64,000 nt of DNA from Metarhizium brunneum (lineage: Eukaryota > Ascomycota > Sordariomycetes > Hypocreales > Clavicipitaceae). The translations under genes and the position numbers were made by a program. A model generated the notes under the pieces. It worked only from the letters and a program-made list of their open reading frames with translations. It searched no databases and was not told the origin of the DNA. Positions 1 through 11,033 of the stretch are shown here, one piece after another (position 1 is the stretch's first letter; every line of letters begins with the position of its first letter). The stretch is from the NCBI RefSeq assembly GCF_013426205.1, contig NC_089422.1:5580001-5644000 (forward strand), given 5' to 3'.

Positions 1-21
1 GAAGAGAGGTTATACGGTCCT

Positions 22-3000
22 ATGTCGTCTCGCAAGCCCGAGGGGTGGCCCGATCCGAACGAAAAGGTCGACAATTTGGACGAAGACGAAAGCTACGTGT
101 CGATTCGTAAAATCCAGCGAGCCGTTGCAAGAACTCTACTCCCATCGCTTTTCGAACCCCCCATGCGCCCCAGTTCGAAGAGCATCTACCTAAACATGAG
201 GGTATGTTTCAGCTGGCTACTAAGACGAGACACGTTTTATCCGATTCTATCTCTCCACGACCCGTTTACCCCTGAGCGTTTGAAAGCTGCAAACTTCAAT
301 GACCAAGAGAGGGATGTGCTGCAAAATCCAGGTACGCCGCTTCAAATTGGTCGTAGAGCATGCGCTAATCGGGCACTTCAGGCGCCATTGCGACGAAGGA
401 GGACAAGGAGAGAGTCTGGAAGTATGCCACTACCATGGAATGGCTCGACAGATCCATCAAGACTATACAACAAGGTGGTGATCTTCCAAGTATGGACGAC
501 ATCTCACAATCCGATGCTGCGCATCGTATTGCAACTTCCCTTAAAACTTGGTATGTACGAAGTTGCATTTCAGGATATTCACAGTCTGATGGCTCCCACA
601 GGACGCAGAGCGAGGCTCCTCCTCGAAATAATATGCGCGAGGTTCGCAACCCCTTTGCTGTTGTAGAGGTGAGCACTTCTCCCGCACCCCCTTTTTTTTC
701 TAATTCTGCCAAATCCATCAATAACTAAGGAGGTGGTTAGGCGGAAGCTTCTTTTGGTACTATGCGCTGCATCCCAGCCTGTGTCTTGAATCAAATCCTA
801 GGTGAAATGCGGGCTGTCGCGTGCAATGAAAGGGAGAGCGAGTCCCGTCGGGCAGAAGCAGCTTGGCAGTGTTCCATTTTCCAGACCATGGCAGCACAGC
901 TTGACCAAGTTGACAACCCCGGTATTAGTCCTACTCTTGAGCTAATGCTTTTGGCCGCAAGTCTTGGAAACTGGAAGGCACAGAGTATCTGTGGATGGCT
1001 TCACTCTGTTTTTGACAGGCCATTTCCCGTAAGTGAAGCAGTCGAATTGGAGTGGCTCCATGATTCAATTTGCAAGGGAAGCGCAACAGCCCGCCGCCGG
1101 CTGGAATCCCTTGACCCAGGAGCCTATACTATAGCAGTTGACGATCTCAAACGTTGCTGGGCAGGCATTGGAGTCAATTTGCCTGATGACTGGCAAATTT
1201 ATGACGATATAGATTTCCTTGGACTTTTAGAAGACCAGCCTTGTCTGGTTGGTGACTATCTTCAGATTGCTGCAACATGCGGCCGTCTTTCTCTATTGCG
1301 CACCATTTTAAACAAGTACTCTAGTATTATCGACATCAATGCCCGGTATCCGGGCGATGAAACGATTCTACTGAAGGCCTGCCGATCCGGTCATTTCGAA
1401 GTTGTACTCTGTCTTCTTGACCAAGATGCAGATGCATCAATCTGCAGCGAGGACGGGGCAGCACCATTACACTTTTTGAGTGCTTTTGAAGAAGAACAAA
1501 TTCCCCTAGTAGCAAACAGACTGGTGGCGGCCAAAGCTAGCCTCAAAGCCCGATCAAAAAATGCAAAACTGTACAAACTAGCCGTCGACGCAACCTTTGG
1601 CATGGTGGATGGGACGCCGTTGACTTGGGCTGTGGCCGCCAACAACCACGCAGCCACCCAGGCACTTCTCGACCTTGGTTCAGATCCATTCGATATTGCT
1701 GGGAGGACAGCGGAATATGGGGACAGCTGGTCAAACAACGCTCACATATCTCCCGTCTGGACCGCGGCAGCGAGCTTCCAGTATGAACTATTGGAGATGT
1801 TGCTAAAGAGAGCCGGCGATTGTGCCGAGCATTTGAATTACAATGAGCGCACTTTCGGTACCCAAGGCTTGAAGGACCCATTCACAATCCTCGGCTGGGT
1901 GGTGAATGGTTGCGAGGGCCACGGCATCCGCAGACTACTCCTCCATGAGAAACAATTCTCCCAGGCGTTCCAACGAACCTTTGATCTTCTTTTGCAGTAT
2001 GGAGCAGATCCATCCATCGTCAGCGTGGAAGGTTTGTCATTCATCCGAACAGCTATCCAACGGGGCCAACCTTATATCATCGACCACCTGATGACAACAC
2101 GAGGAGGGATGTTCAAGCCTACCGCGTCAGACTGGTCCCATTGCGTGCTGATCGCACTTGCTCTTCAAGACAATTCCACACTCCGCGTCTTGCTCCGTCA
2201 CTCGCAGGCAGAGGCTCTTGATCCAGATCATTGGAACAAGTTCTTCGCCTCCACCAAGGCCCTGCCAGACGACAGCGAGATGCTCGACCACTTCCGCAAA
2301 TACCGCGATTCAAACCTCGACATGTTGCCGCACTGCGGGAACGCACTTTTGGCAGGCAAATACAAACTCGCCAAATGGCTCTACCAGACAGGCAAATGCG
2401 ATCTAACAACAATGGAGAACGACAAGACTCTCCTCGGACGACTCATCACAGCCTCCAAGGTATACCGAAACGCCAGTCTTCACATCGCCGCATTTCTCAG
2501 CTTAAATCCTCCCGATGAGGTGTATTACAATGTCATTGATCTGCTGGGCTCGCGCCTTACAGCCCTCCAAGCCGTGGTGTACATACAAGAGTACAGGCAC
2601 GGCCAAATGGCCACGACGGACATCCTCCAGGCCATTCTGCGCAAGAAGACTGACACCGATTATCTAAACCTTCGCGTGGAGGGCGGACCCTGGCAGGGCA
2701 AGACAGCACTACACCTCGCCGTGGAGTCTTGCAACGTAGATGCGGTGCAGTACCTCATCGACGCCAAAGGGCAGTACTTGGACTTGTCGGCACTCGACGG
2801 CAACGGGTTCAGCCTCATCGACCACGCGGCGCTGCTGATGAAGAATCAAAAGAGTAACATGGATGTGTGGGAGGTACCGAGTGAGAAGAGGCGCGACGTA
2901 GACCTGCGCCACTTTGAAAACACGCTGGTGATTATGAGGCTGTTGTACCGCACCAAGAGAGCGAAACCGAACAAGTTGGCGCTGTCGCTGACGAGGGTCG

Positions 3001-3423
3001 AGGTGGACGAGCTGCAGGTGATTCTTTATGGGGACGAGGAGCAGCTCGTCATCCCGTGCAAGATTCCAGGTGAGTGCAGACGGCGGGGGTATGTGAGGGA
3101 TCTATTTGAGCAAAACTGACCGTGTGTGTCTGTTGACAGATCTGAAGAGGGCCATTGAGAGTGGGCAATACAACTGTGACGACTGGCCAGAGAGCTCCAA
3201 TCCACTGCGCCGCCAGAGCGTGATGATCTTCCAAGTGCTGAGGGACTACGGGTTGAAGCTCGGCGTGAATGATTCCGTGTTTGGGTACACCGACACAGTG
3301 AAGCCGGCGGCGGGCCATGATTCTGGTGGTGAGCAAAGTCTGGTCAGCGACCCGGGTGAGCAGAGAGATGGCCAAGAGGCATACTCCGAGTTTGTAAACT
3401 CTGTTAAGAAGCTGAAGTTGTAG
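22..3423 (+). CDS. Ankyrin-repeat protein, 5' end probably outside the window
   Basis: Five exons join in one frame: 22-331, 382-550, 602-668, 741-3069 and 3140-3423. The introns (332-381, 551-601, 669-740, 3070-3139) all have GT...AG ends, and the second is 51 nt and frame-neutral. The product is about 1,050 residues from the ATG at 22. The frame is also open to base 1, so the true start may lie upstream. The large exon holds diverged ankyrin-like helix pairs, for example motifs such as TILLKACRSGHFEVV, GTPLTWAVAANNHAA and GKTALHLAVESCNVDAV, spread over roughly residues 350-900. Such repeats bind other proteins; nothing points to a particular partner or enzyme activity. No signal peptide or membrane segment was seen. 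In fungi, related ankyrin proteins are often linked to kinase or heterokaryon-incompatibility domains, but no such domain is visible in this part. The repeat call is fairly firm; the function is unknown. Confidence 0.7.
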
Positions 3424-4280
3424 GCTTGTGTCTTTTCTCCTGCCTCCTTTCGGGCAAAGCACGGAATCAGCATTCAGTTTCTCGTCGCCTTTGCTGGCCT
3501 CAAAACAAGACACTTGATAATACGGTGTTCTTGATAGCCGTACGAGTCATAGCAACCCAAAGGAATCTCAGCGTAACTAAGAGAAAAAACGGCACGTGGA
3601 ACCAAATGATCTTACGTGGCGTCAGAGTGCTACTTTGAGATTGAATATTTCGATCATGCCAACCTTGACAGAGTCGCTCGTTGCAGATTGGCGGCCGTGA
3701 TTGACTGCTGCCACCGCGACGACCAACTCGAATCATCGCAGCTCCATGTCCTTATGGGCGCCTCCTTCTGCTAGCCGATGCTGCCGTTCAGCCAATACCA
3801 TCACGATCAGAATCATCGTGCCATGCCATCCTTTTGCAACGCTCAGCTTGCCTGTCTACAAATCCACGATGGGCTGCCAAATGACAAAGAAGCACCGGCT
3901 GTGCGGTAGAACACAACTGCTTATTGACTCATGTTTCCCGCCTAGAAACTCAACAAAGAGGCTGGGTGCGGTAACATGGCCCCTGTGGTAATGGATCACA
4001 GTGGACACGTGTGCACTGCCTCTCAATGCTTGCAGTATCCGGACTCATCTCTTATGCTTGCATTCACATCCGGGGACTGACAGGGCCGGCCAGGCCTTGT
4101 CATGTATCAAATCAAGAGCAAAACGTATGTCGCGCATCCCATTCAAATAATCTATACTACTAGAAATAATTCTGGTGCAAATTGAACTGTATAGCTCGCG
4201 GGAGAGGCCTAGGTCCGTCGGCTAAGCCGTCGGAGTGCCGCCCGTCGCAAGACGTCAAGGCATCATCTCATCATCTCCAT
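3424..4280. other. Intergenic region between convergent genes
   Basis: This stretch holds the 3' flanks of the ankyrin gene (plus strand) and the metalloprotease gene (minus strand). Only short ORFs without family character occur. I see no RNA gene, repeat or mobile element. Confidence 0.6.
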
Positions 4281-5938
4281 CTACTTGCGCGCAATGTGGA
4301 CCAAACCAGAGCCATCGGGTTCCCCTGCGTCATCGCGTCGGGCAATGTGCACCAGACCAGACGCGTCGGCTTCCGCCTCAGCCCCCTCGCGTCGGGCAAT
4401 GTGCACCAGGCCAGACGCGTCGGCTTCCGCCCCTGGCTCGGCACGGGCACCGATGCGGGAGACTTCAAAGCCAGAAACGCGGCGGTCTCCAAGGATTTGC
4501 TTGACGTAGGCCCAGAAATCGGCATAATTGCCTGTGGCTGGGCGGCCGGATCCGGGATGGAAATCGGGATTAATGGGTCCCACGGGATTTCCCTGGCCGC
4601 CTGTGTTATCGCCGCCATTCCCATTTCCAAACGGATTGAAACCGGGATTAGTGGGTCTCACGGGATTTCCCTGGCCGCCTGTGTTGTCGCCGCCATTCCC
4701 ATTTCCAAACGGAGGGTGGGGTTGAGGGTGAGTGTTGACGATGTTATCCCCATTTCCAATCGGATCAAAGCCGGGATTAGTAGGTCTTACGGGATTTCCC
4801 TGGCCGCCTGTGTTGACGACGTCATCCCCATTTCCAAACGGAGGGTGAGGGGGAGTGTTGACGCCGCCGTCTACTGGGCCAGTATCCGTCTTGTTAGCCA
4901 CGGGGGTGTCTTTGTCCTTCACACGAGCAAGTGCCGTCTGGCGCATCCGTTGGAATTGATCTGCACTGAATGAATACTGCCTTTCAAATCTAGAAGACGT
5001 CAGGTTAGTCACACTTGACACTTTGAACACTGGTAAGGGAGGAGACACATACGTCGACCAAGGCACCATGACGTTTTCGGTGCCGGCGACGTCGCCGCCG
5101 CCGTTGGCATGAAGCTCGCCAAGCCAGTGGCCCGTCTCATGTACAGACGTGGCGAGGGCGCCGCTGATATGGGCACTGCCGCCGCCCCCGACCTCGCCGA
5201 CGCCGCCGACGCCGCCGTCCTGGCGACTGAAAAGACGGCCGAATAGCCCTCCAAGTCGTCCGCCGCTTCCGTTATTTCCTTGTAGACGACCATTGCCGCC
5301 GTTGCCACTGTTGACGCCGTTGCTACTATTACCCTCGGGCAGAGTGTCCATGGCGACAACGCATCCGTCCACGTCGCCAATACCCTTGGAAATGTTTGTG
5401 TCGGGTGACGGCACGATGCACATGCCTTTGGTTCCTGCGCCCGAATTTGTCGGCACGTAGACGATATTGAGAGTGGTCGTATTGCCTTGATGGACCCGCG
5501 ACTTCAGCTGGTCCATGGCCTTGTTATCTCTCACACCGGAAATGCAGAGTGGATCGGCGATACGCGAAACGTTTTGCAGGTTGAACTTGATCTTGCCATT
5601 TGCAAAGAGCCCGTTCATGTCTTCGACGGCCTTTTCAGCGACCGAGTCCTTGGGGTAGCATGTCAGCACCGGGACTCCGTTGAGCCAAGTCTGGGCAGGA
5701 ACCTTACCGAGGGGCATTGGCTGCCCCCGCCGCAGCAGAAATGCAAAACAAAGCCCAAGTTGATCTCTTGTCCATCGTCAGGCAGGGGGCTCTGCTGAGG
5801 CCTCTGTCGTGCGAACAGCCCGCGCTCCTCCAGGGGGCTGCGTGTCGCACAATGATGCCCAACGGCCCTCATGTCCATAGGGCCAGCTACGGAAACCGCC
5901 GCCATGAGGCCAGAGACGAGAAGGGGCAGCATCACCAT
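4281..5938 (-). CDS. Secreted M43/pappalysin-type metalloprotease with repeat-bearing C-terminus
   Basis: Three exons on the minus strand (5938-5708, 5648-5053, 4989-4281) with introns of 59 and 63 nt give about 511 residues. The start at 5938 is chosen because it opens a clear signal peptide (MVMLPLLVSGLMAAVSVAG). The metzincin zinc motif HETGHWLGELH lies at residues 247-257 and is followed by a Met-turn candidate ENVMVPW, which fits the MEP1-like M43 family of secreted fungal proteases. A Gly/Asn-rich insertion precedes the zinc motif. After the catalytic domain there is a Pro/Gly/Asn-rich tail with 26-residue tandem repeats. It ends in three copies of SGLVHIAR (residues 468-475, 486-493, 503-510), each followed by a basic residue and separated by acidic, Ala-rich spacers. 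Such a tail is not usual for M43 proteases, which are typically about 280-300 residues. It is probably secreted and acts on extracellular protein. The protease call is strong; the tail's role is unknown. Confidence 0.85.
4284..4440 (-). repeat. Triplicated SGLVHIAR peptide with dibasic sites
   Basis: The last 45 or so codons of the metalloprotease encode three copies of SGLVHIAR ending RR, RR and RK. The spacers are AEPGAEADA, EGAEAEADA and DDAGEPDG. The second unit repeats after 18 residues (54 nt). Kexin cleaves after dibasic pairs, and the EA/DA dipeptides resemble the spacers trimmed in fungal pheromone precursors. Processing is inferred only. Confidence 0.75.
4566..4850 (-). repeat. Coding 78-nt (26-residue) tandem repeat in the metalloprotease tail
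   Basis: Two near-perfect 78-nt copies lie at 4566-4643 and 4644-4721, with a third, more diverged copy near 4772-4850. They encode units with the cores GGQGNPVRPTNPGF and FGNGNGGDNT. The unit length is a multiple of three, so copy-number change keeps the frame. Confidence 0.85.
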
Positions 5939-6587
5939 GATGACAGACTTTGAAAGGAATATATGGGGAAAGTTGCTAGAAATAGCAGCCAGCAATCCAG
6001 CGCTAGAAAAAGAAAAAATTGGGGGTGAAAGGAGAGAAGAGAAAGGAGTATGATCAGGAACAAGACTCCTGGACCTGCTTGTCTAAAGCCCGAGCATGCT
6101 GTCGAAAGGGCGAGAGATGTGCTTCTTAAATATTTCCGAATGATCAAGACAATACACCGAGTTGTCGTGGCCTTGATTGTCGTGCAAAGGGCTATCCATG
6201 CTTCTCATTTCCAAGGCATAATGCTGTCGAATAAATTAGATTCATGGGAGCCTAGTTGCTTAAGTCTTGGACTCATCAGGCTGGATTATTCCCCACGGTG
6301 TCTAAAGAAGAGCCACAAAACTCGCCTGACTGGACGCGTCGTCCCGGCTCGCATTTATCATGAATAACCCTGTCAGGGGCGAAGGACGTGGAAGTGGATT
6401 ACTTGCAAGATGATTTGTTTGCATGTTTGCGTGGGTGAGAGGAGCTACCTTGATCTACCACTGAGTCAGGAGCATTGTTTATCAGTCCTTGACACAACAG
6501 CCCTGCCGTATTAACAGATGGCATGATGCAGAGGACAAGGTACAGCACTCCGGGTGATGATCCGGAGCAGCTGACGTACACCGCTGA

Positions 6588-6601
6588 CCCTAACCCTAAC
6601 C
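6588..6601. repeat. Short interstitial telomere-like run (CCCTAA)
   Basis: Two tandem CCCTAA units plus two bases lie in non-coding DNA. Filamentous fungi use TTAGGG telomeres. The run is very short and could be chance or a protein-binding site. Confidence 0.6.
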
Positions 6602-6620
6602 GCACTCCGGTGGGAGCTGA

Positions 6621-6718
6621 CTGAGACTACTCTGTAAGGCCAATATAGATGAATCAAAAGTGGGACGCGTTAATCCTAACTGAGACTAAGGTCAATATAG
6701 GTGAATCAAAAGTGGGAC
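6621..6718. repeat. Imperfect direct repeat, two copies
   Basis: Copy one (6621-6666) and copy two (6680-6718) share CTGAGACTA and a block ending in TGAATCAAAAGTGGGAC. Copy two lacks about seven bases. No coding potential is apparent. Confidence 0.75.
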
Positions 6719-7708
6719 CAACTTTGATCAAAATGTTTCAGTATTTATAACTACAATAGAGCAGTCATCATGCTCTCTTCGCCGCCGTGCTTAGCATGTT
6801 TGGCATTGACAATTTTCAAGGAAGCACCGTCTTTGCTCGAGGCGCGTGGCGTGAGTTTCCCGATTGTCACCGAGTATGCCCGGCCGTAAGCAGGCGCCAC
6901 ACACAGCACAGCCCGCCGTCAGAGGTTTTTTTCCTTCCCAGGTGAAATAACACAAACCACTGGCTGAGTCGCGACGAACGATGCGGCGTAGAGCCGAGCC
7001 TGTATGACGATGTACGGAAGCCCGGTGCGGCTGCCGAATTCGTACATGTGAGATACGCCAGCGGAAATAACAAAAAAGCACCCGACCCATTCGGCACGCC
7101 ATTCAGATGCATAAAACGGGGAGGGGGAGAGTATCCGAAAGATTGACTCAGCACCCCATTTGGCATAAACAGCACCCCTGACTGTGGCGAGGGTGGCTTG
7201 GGCAACTAATACCAGGGCCCCATGATTTACAGAGGAACATATATCTCCTCGAAAGAATGAATATGCAGAATCTAGGTGGTGGTTGCGAGTGGGGACGAGT
7301 TGGTGGTTCTCAACCAAGTAAGTACCAGAGATATATGCCTTGTCCCACGACGCTTCTACTTTTCTACAAGCACGCCGGCTATGGTTGATAATGGCCATTA
7401 TCTTTCTTGATATTAAAAGGCGTGACTTTTTTAAAAGCATGAAAAGGAAAGAAAAAGAATCTCAAAGGGCACCTGGTACCATGGCTGTGCTACCCACATG
7501 ACACACAAATAAACAACCAACCCCTTGGACTCGAGTTGCATACCGCATTTCGCACATCATGGTCATGTACTCTCATTTCAGCAGGACAATTTTGTTCCCC
7601 ACGCCCCATTCCTCAGTCATTTCCCCAAGGAGCAAAAATCAAGTCTGCACAGCGCCGACTACCACAGTCTTGCCGTTCCGTGGCCGCAGCAGCAAGCCTC
7701 CTCGCCCC

Positions 7709-9312
7709 TTAGAAACTCCTCCCAGCATCCCTGTTCTCGTAGCCCTCGACGCCGTTCAGCAGCCGCCGCTCCCTCTCGACAAAGGCCTTGGGCAAGTCGA
7801 TGCCGACGCCGAGGAACACAAAGACGGCCCACTTCCAGCGGAAGGGGTTGATGGCGACGCAAAAGACGAACCACCACACCAGCTCGAGGTAGGTGAAGAA
7901 GTCAAAGGCGCCGGTCGGGCTGGAGCGCTTGAGCAGGCGCGTCATGTCGATCCAGCGGCGCATCCAAAAGGGGCTGGGCCGGGCGAGCGGGTCGACGAGG
8001 AACATGAGCAGGATGCGCGTGTAGATGCCAATGTGCCAGTTGCCGACGGAGCCAATGGCCGAGACGTAGGTGCAGTTGATGGCGGACACGGACGGGTGCG
8101 GCGGCGGGAAGGTCTGCAGATACCAGTCGGGCGGCGGATAGGGGTCGGCGAAGCAGTCGTCGGGCAAGAAGGACAGCGACGGGCGCTTGAAGCCCGTGGC
8201 CATGACGATGATGTCGGCGTCGACGACCTCGTCGTGGCCCGGGCCGCCCTTGGGGACGCCCCTGGCGCGCCGGTTCACGCGCACGCCGCGCTCGACGACG
8301 GCCTCGATGTCGCCGCGGACCCAGGCGGCCTTGCCGTCGCGCAGCTTGGCCATGATGTCCGAGTTGACCATGGGCGTGTCCATGAAGAGGCCGTTGCCGC
8401 GCGCGGGCGCAATGTCCTCGAGGTCGCGGTAGAAGAGCTTGCGCAGCAGGAACTCGGGGATGAAGGAGAGCACCGTCTCCTGGCCGAGGATGTTGAAGGA
8501 CAGCAGCGTGTCGACGACAATGTTGCGCGGGATGATCCATTTCTCGGAGCGCGAGATGATGGTCACCTTGGCGGCGTCGGCCCTGGCGGCGAACTCGAGC
8601 GCCTCGATGGCCGACGCGCCGCCCCCGATGACGGCGAGCTTCTTGCCCTTGGCGTTCTTGCCCGTCAGCTGGCTGGAGTGGTAGACGTCGCCCTTGAACG
8701 AGCCCAGCCCGGGCAGGTTGGGCATCTTGATGTCGCCGCAGGTGCCGACGGCGGCGACCAGCCCGTCGAAGCGGCCGTTGGACGGGTTGTTGATGATCCA
8801 GCGGGCCTTGTCGTCCTGGTACGCCTTGTCGACCCGGAAGTCGAACCTGGTCTTGTTCTGGAGGTGGTACCTGCGCCAGAGCTTCTTGGCCTCGTGGACG
8901 ATTTGCTTGCGGTCGGGATATCCGCGCTCCCACTTGACCGAGGGGTGGAATCTGTACATGACGGAGTGGATTTGGAGGGCCGAGGTGTCGTTGACTCTCT
9001 GCCAGCATGTTAGCCAACATTGGGTAAGTCCAAGAGAAGAGAAACAGAAAAACATACGCTCCAGATCCCGCCCAGCTGCTCCTCGGGCCCGGCTTCGAAA
9101 ATAGTCACGTCGAAGCCGTGGCCGACACAGTGGGCGGCGGCCGTGATGCCCGTGATGCCGGCGCCCACAACGGCAATCTTGGGCCGGGACAGCTCAGCAT
9201 CGGCCCGGGGCGGGCTGGGCGACAGCGCGTAGTTGATGAGCCATTGGATGATTTGGTAGACGAAGAGGAGGGGGTTGAGCAGCGGGTTGGCAAGCTGCGA
9301 CCTGGACGCCAT
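7709..9312 (-). CDS. Flavin-containing monooxygenase (FMO/BVMO-like)
   Basis: Two exons (9312-9058 and 8998-7709) separated by a 59-nt intron encode 514 residues. The ATG at 9312 has a strong context (CACCATGGC). An N-terminal hydrophobic segment precedes the FAD-binding motif VVGAGITGITAA at about residues 45-56. A second Rossmann motif, VIGGGASAIE, fits NADPH binding. The stretch FKGDVYHSSQL resembles the FMO fingerprint region, and MATGFKRP is the conserved ATG-type motif near the C-terminal half. A hydrophobic C-terminal region suggests membrane association. The family uses FAD, NADPH and oxygen to oxidise N, S or C centres; the substrate cannot be read from sequence. The gene is divergent from the SigF-like gene with a roughly 700-bp shared upstream region. 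It stands alone, without other clear metabolic genes, so a cluster role is not supported. Confidence 0.9.
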
Positions 9313-10011
9313 GGTGTTTTGCCACAAAGAGGTCAATGTTGGGATGAAGAGAGAAGATCAAGGTCTGCAAGTCCACCTTGCCATGCCCATAAATACCGAA
9401 ACATGTGCAGAGCACCGTATCTGCGCCATCATGGGCCAGGCACACCAGACGGTTGGTCGGCGGTTCGCATCCGTCGGATTGTTCGGCGATGCAAGCCGGG
9501 CGCAAGATGAGAAGGTGGTGACGTCAGAGTGACCAGATGGGTCCGGTTTCACATGCAATTTCCCTCTCTTATCTCTCTCTCGAAACTCAGCCAGCGCCAT
9601 TCATCCCCAGCGGCCAACAAGACACGGCACATTGACCTGGAAAGCGGAGACGCACGGCAATGGCTTGTGCTTGGGTTGACAATCGTCGATCGACGGCTTC
9701 GACGGGCCGGGCACGCTGGTCGATAACGGCCCGTGGTGACGTCGCCTCTCACATCCGTCCAAGACTGCGTTTCGCACCCGCGCCCAAGGGAACCATGTGA
9801 GAGGGGTTTTTCGCCCCGTGTCTGTCCGCCTTGTTCACTTGCTTCCTTGCCAAGGCGAATTCAAAAACCGAACCCTCACCCTCATCCTCCGGAATTGGAG
9901 CTCGGTGGTCGCCGCACTCTCCGCTCCAACCTCGCCTCCTTGGGCCGTCATCAGGTCCATCACCAGCATCAACGCCCCCTTCACCAACAGCGTAAACCGC
10001 CAATCTTCAAA
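9313..10011. promoter_or_regulatory. Divergent promoter region, monooxygenase and SigF-like gene
   Basis: About 700 bp separate the start codons of two divergent genes, so both promoters and 5' UTRs must lie here. No conserved operator or repeat could be identified by eye. Confidence 0.5.
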
Positions 10012-10760
10012 ATGGAACACCCAGGTACCGACCCCCCTCCCTCCAACGCCCTCAACCCGCTGCTAACAGCGCGCTCCCAGTCCAAGAAATCGCCTCCGTC
10101 ATCACCACCCTCACCACCGGCTCCCCCCAGGAGCAGCAGGACACGCTCGCCGAATACTTCTCCCCCAATGCCTCCTTCTCCCACCCCTTCTGCCACGTAC
10201 CGTCCTTCGGCAAGGGCGCCGTCCCCCTAGCCCGCAACACCGACTCCCTCTGGGTCATCCTGTGCATCTACCGCTGGTACCGGACCCTGAGCCCCAACAT
10301 CGACATCACCATCGACTCAGCAGGTAAGCCCGCCAGACCGAAACGCAGCCCCCCCCAAGTCTCTGACGCTCTCCCAACCCTTCCAGTGTTCGACCAGCGC
10401 ACCAGCACGCTCTACGTCAACATCCGCCAGACCTTTGCCGTCTGGTTCATCCCCCTGTACTCGGCGCGCGTGCGCCTCCTCACCGTCCTGACCCTCGAGC
10501 GGCGCACCTCGTCCTCCGCCTCGGCCTCCCGCGCCGCCCTCTCCGGCCCCGGCCAGGAACGCGCCAAGTACTACATCTCCGCCCAGGAGGACCTGTACCA
10601 GATGAACGACTGCGTGCAGTTCCTGCTGCCCCGCGTCGGCCGCTGGCTCTGGCTGCTGTGGCAGCTCTTCAGCACCTCGCTGTGCGTGCTGGGCGCCCTC
10701 GCGTTTCTGCCCGTGTACTACCTCCTCAACGGGGGCAAGACGGCGAAAAAGGTGGCCTAG
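10012..10760 (+). CDS. SigF-like NTF2-fold membrane protein
   Basis: Three exons (10012-10024, 10081-10323, 10387-10760) with introns of 56 and 63 nt give 209 residues. The first exon is only 13 nt, and the start MEHPVQEIASVI is fixed by frame continuity across it. Residues 5-150 read as an NTF2-like fold (motifs FSPNASFSHPFCHVPS, IYRWYRTLSPNIDI and RTSTLYVNIRQTFAVWF). This matches the fungal family described as SigF-like NTF2-like proteins. A C-terminal membrane segment follows (LWLLWQLFSTSLCVLGALAF). No catalytic residue is evident. The name in databases comes from similarity to a sporulation-associated protein and says little about function in fungi. A membrane-anchored scaffold or lipid-binding role is possible but unproven. 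Confidence 0.75.
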
Positions 10761-11033
10761 TCGAGAAATTCTGCTTGTCGTGCTTTGCCGGCGTTGGTGG
10801 CGTTGCGGGCACCGGATCAGATTGTACGGATAGTCTTGTTTAATGAGAGTGAATGCCAACAAGTTACAACATTAGTATTTCGAATCTCAGTGATATTATC
10901 TACGGGATATATTCCTACCGTTTCTCCGGGGAAATAGCCCATTTCCCAACCCATCTACTTCAAAACATAATCTATTAAAAATAAAATAAAAATTCAAACG
11001 CTATGCTAGCCGAAATCGTCCATCGTATATAAA

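Larger units (their letters stand above)
5939..7708. other. Gene-free region with small repeats
   Basis: This 1.8-kb stretch contains a short telomere-like run at 6588-6601 and an imperfect direct repeat at 6621-6718. The longest reading frame (minus strand, 6919-7440) has no recognisable domain and is not called. The left part should carry the metalloprotease promoter, the right part the 3' flank of the monooxygenase. Confidence 0.55.

Noticed and set aside
5649..5707. Frameshift in the metalloprotease N-terminus
   Set aside because: A 59-nt intron with GTAAGG donor and AAG acceptor joins the two frames and links the signal peptide exon to the catalytic domain.
6919..7440. 173-codon minus-strand frame
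   Set aside because: No domain, signal peptide or coherent composition; overlapping frames of similar length exist in the same DNA.
7559..9013. 484-codon open frame on the plus strand
   Set aside because: It is the antisense shadow of the flavin monooxygenase in GC-rich DNA; its product is Gly/Asp/Val-rich with no domain, while the minus strand has clear FAD and NADPH motifs.
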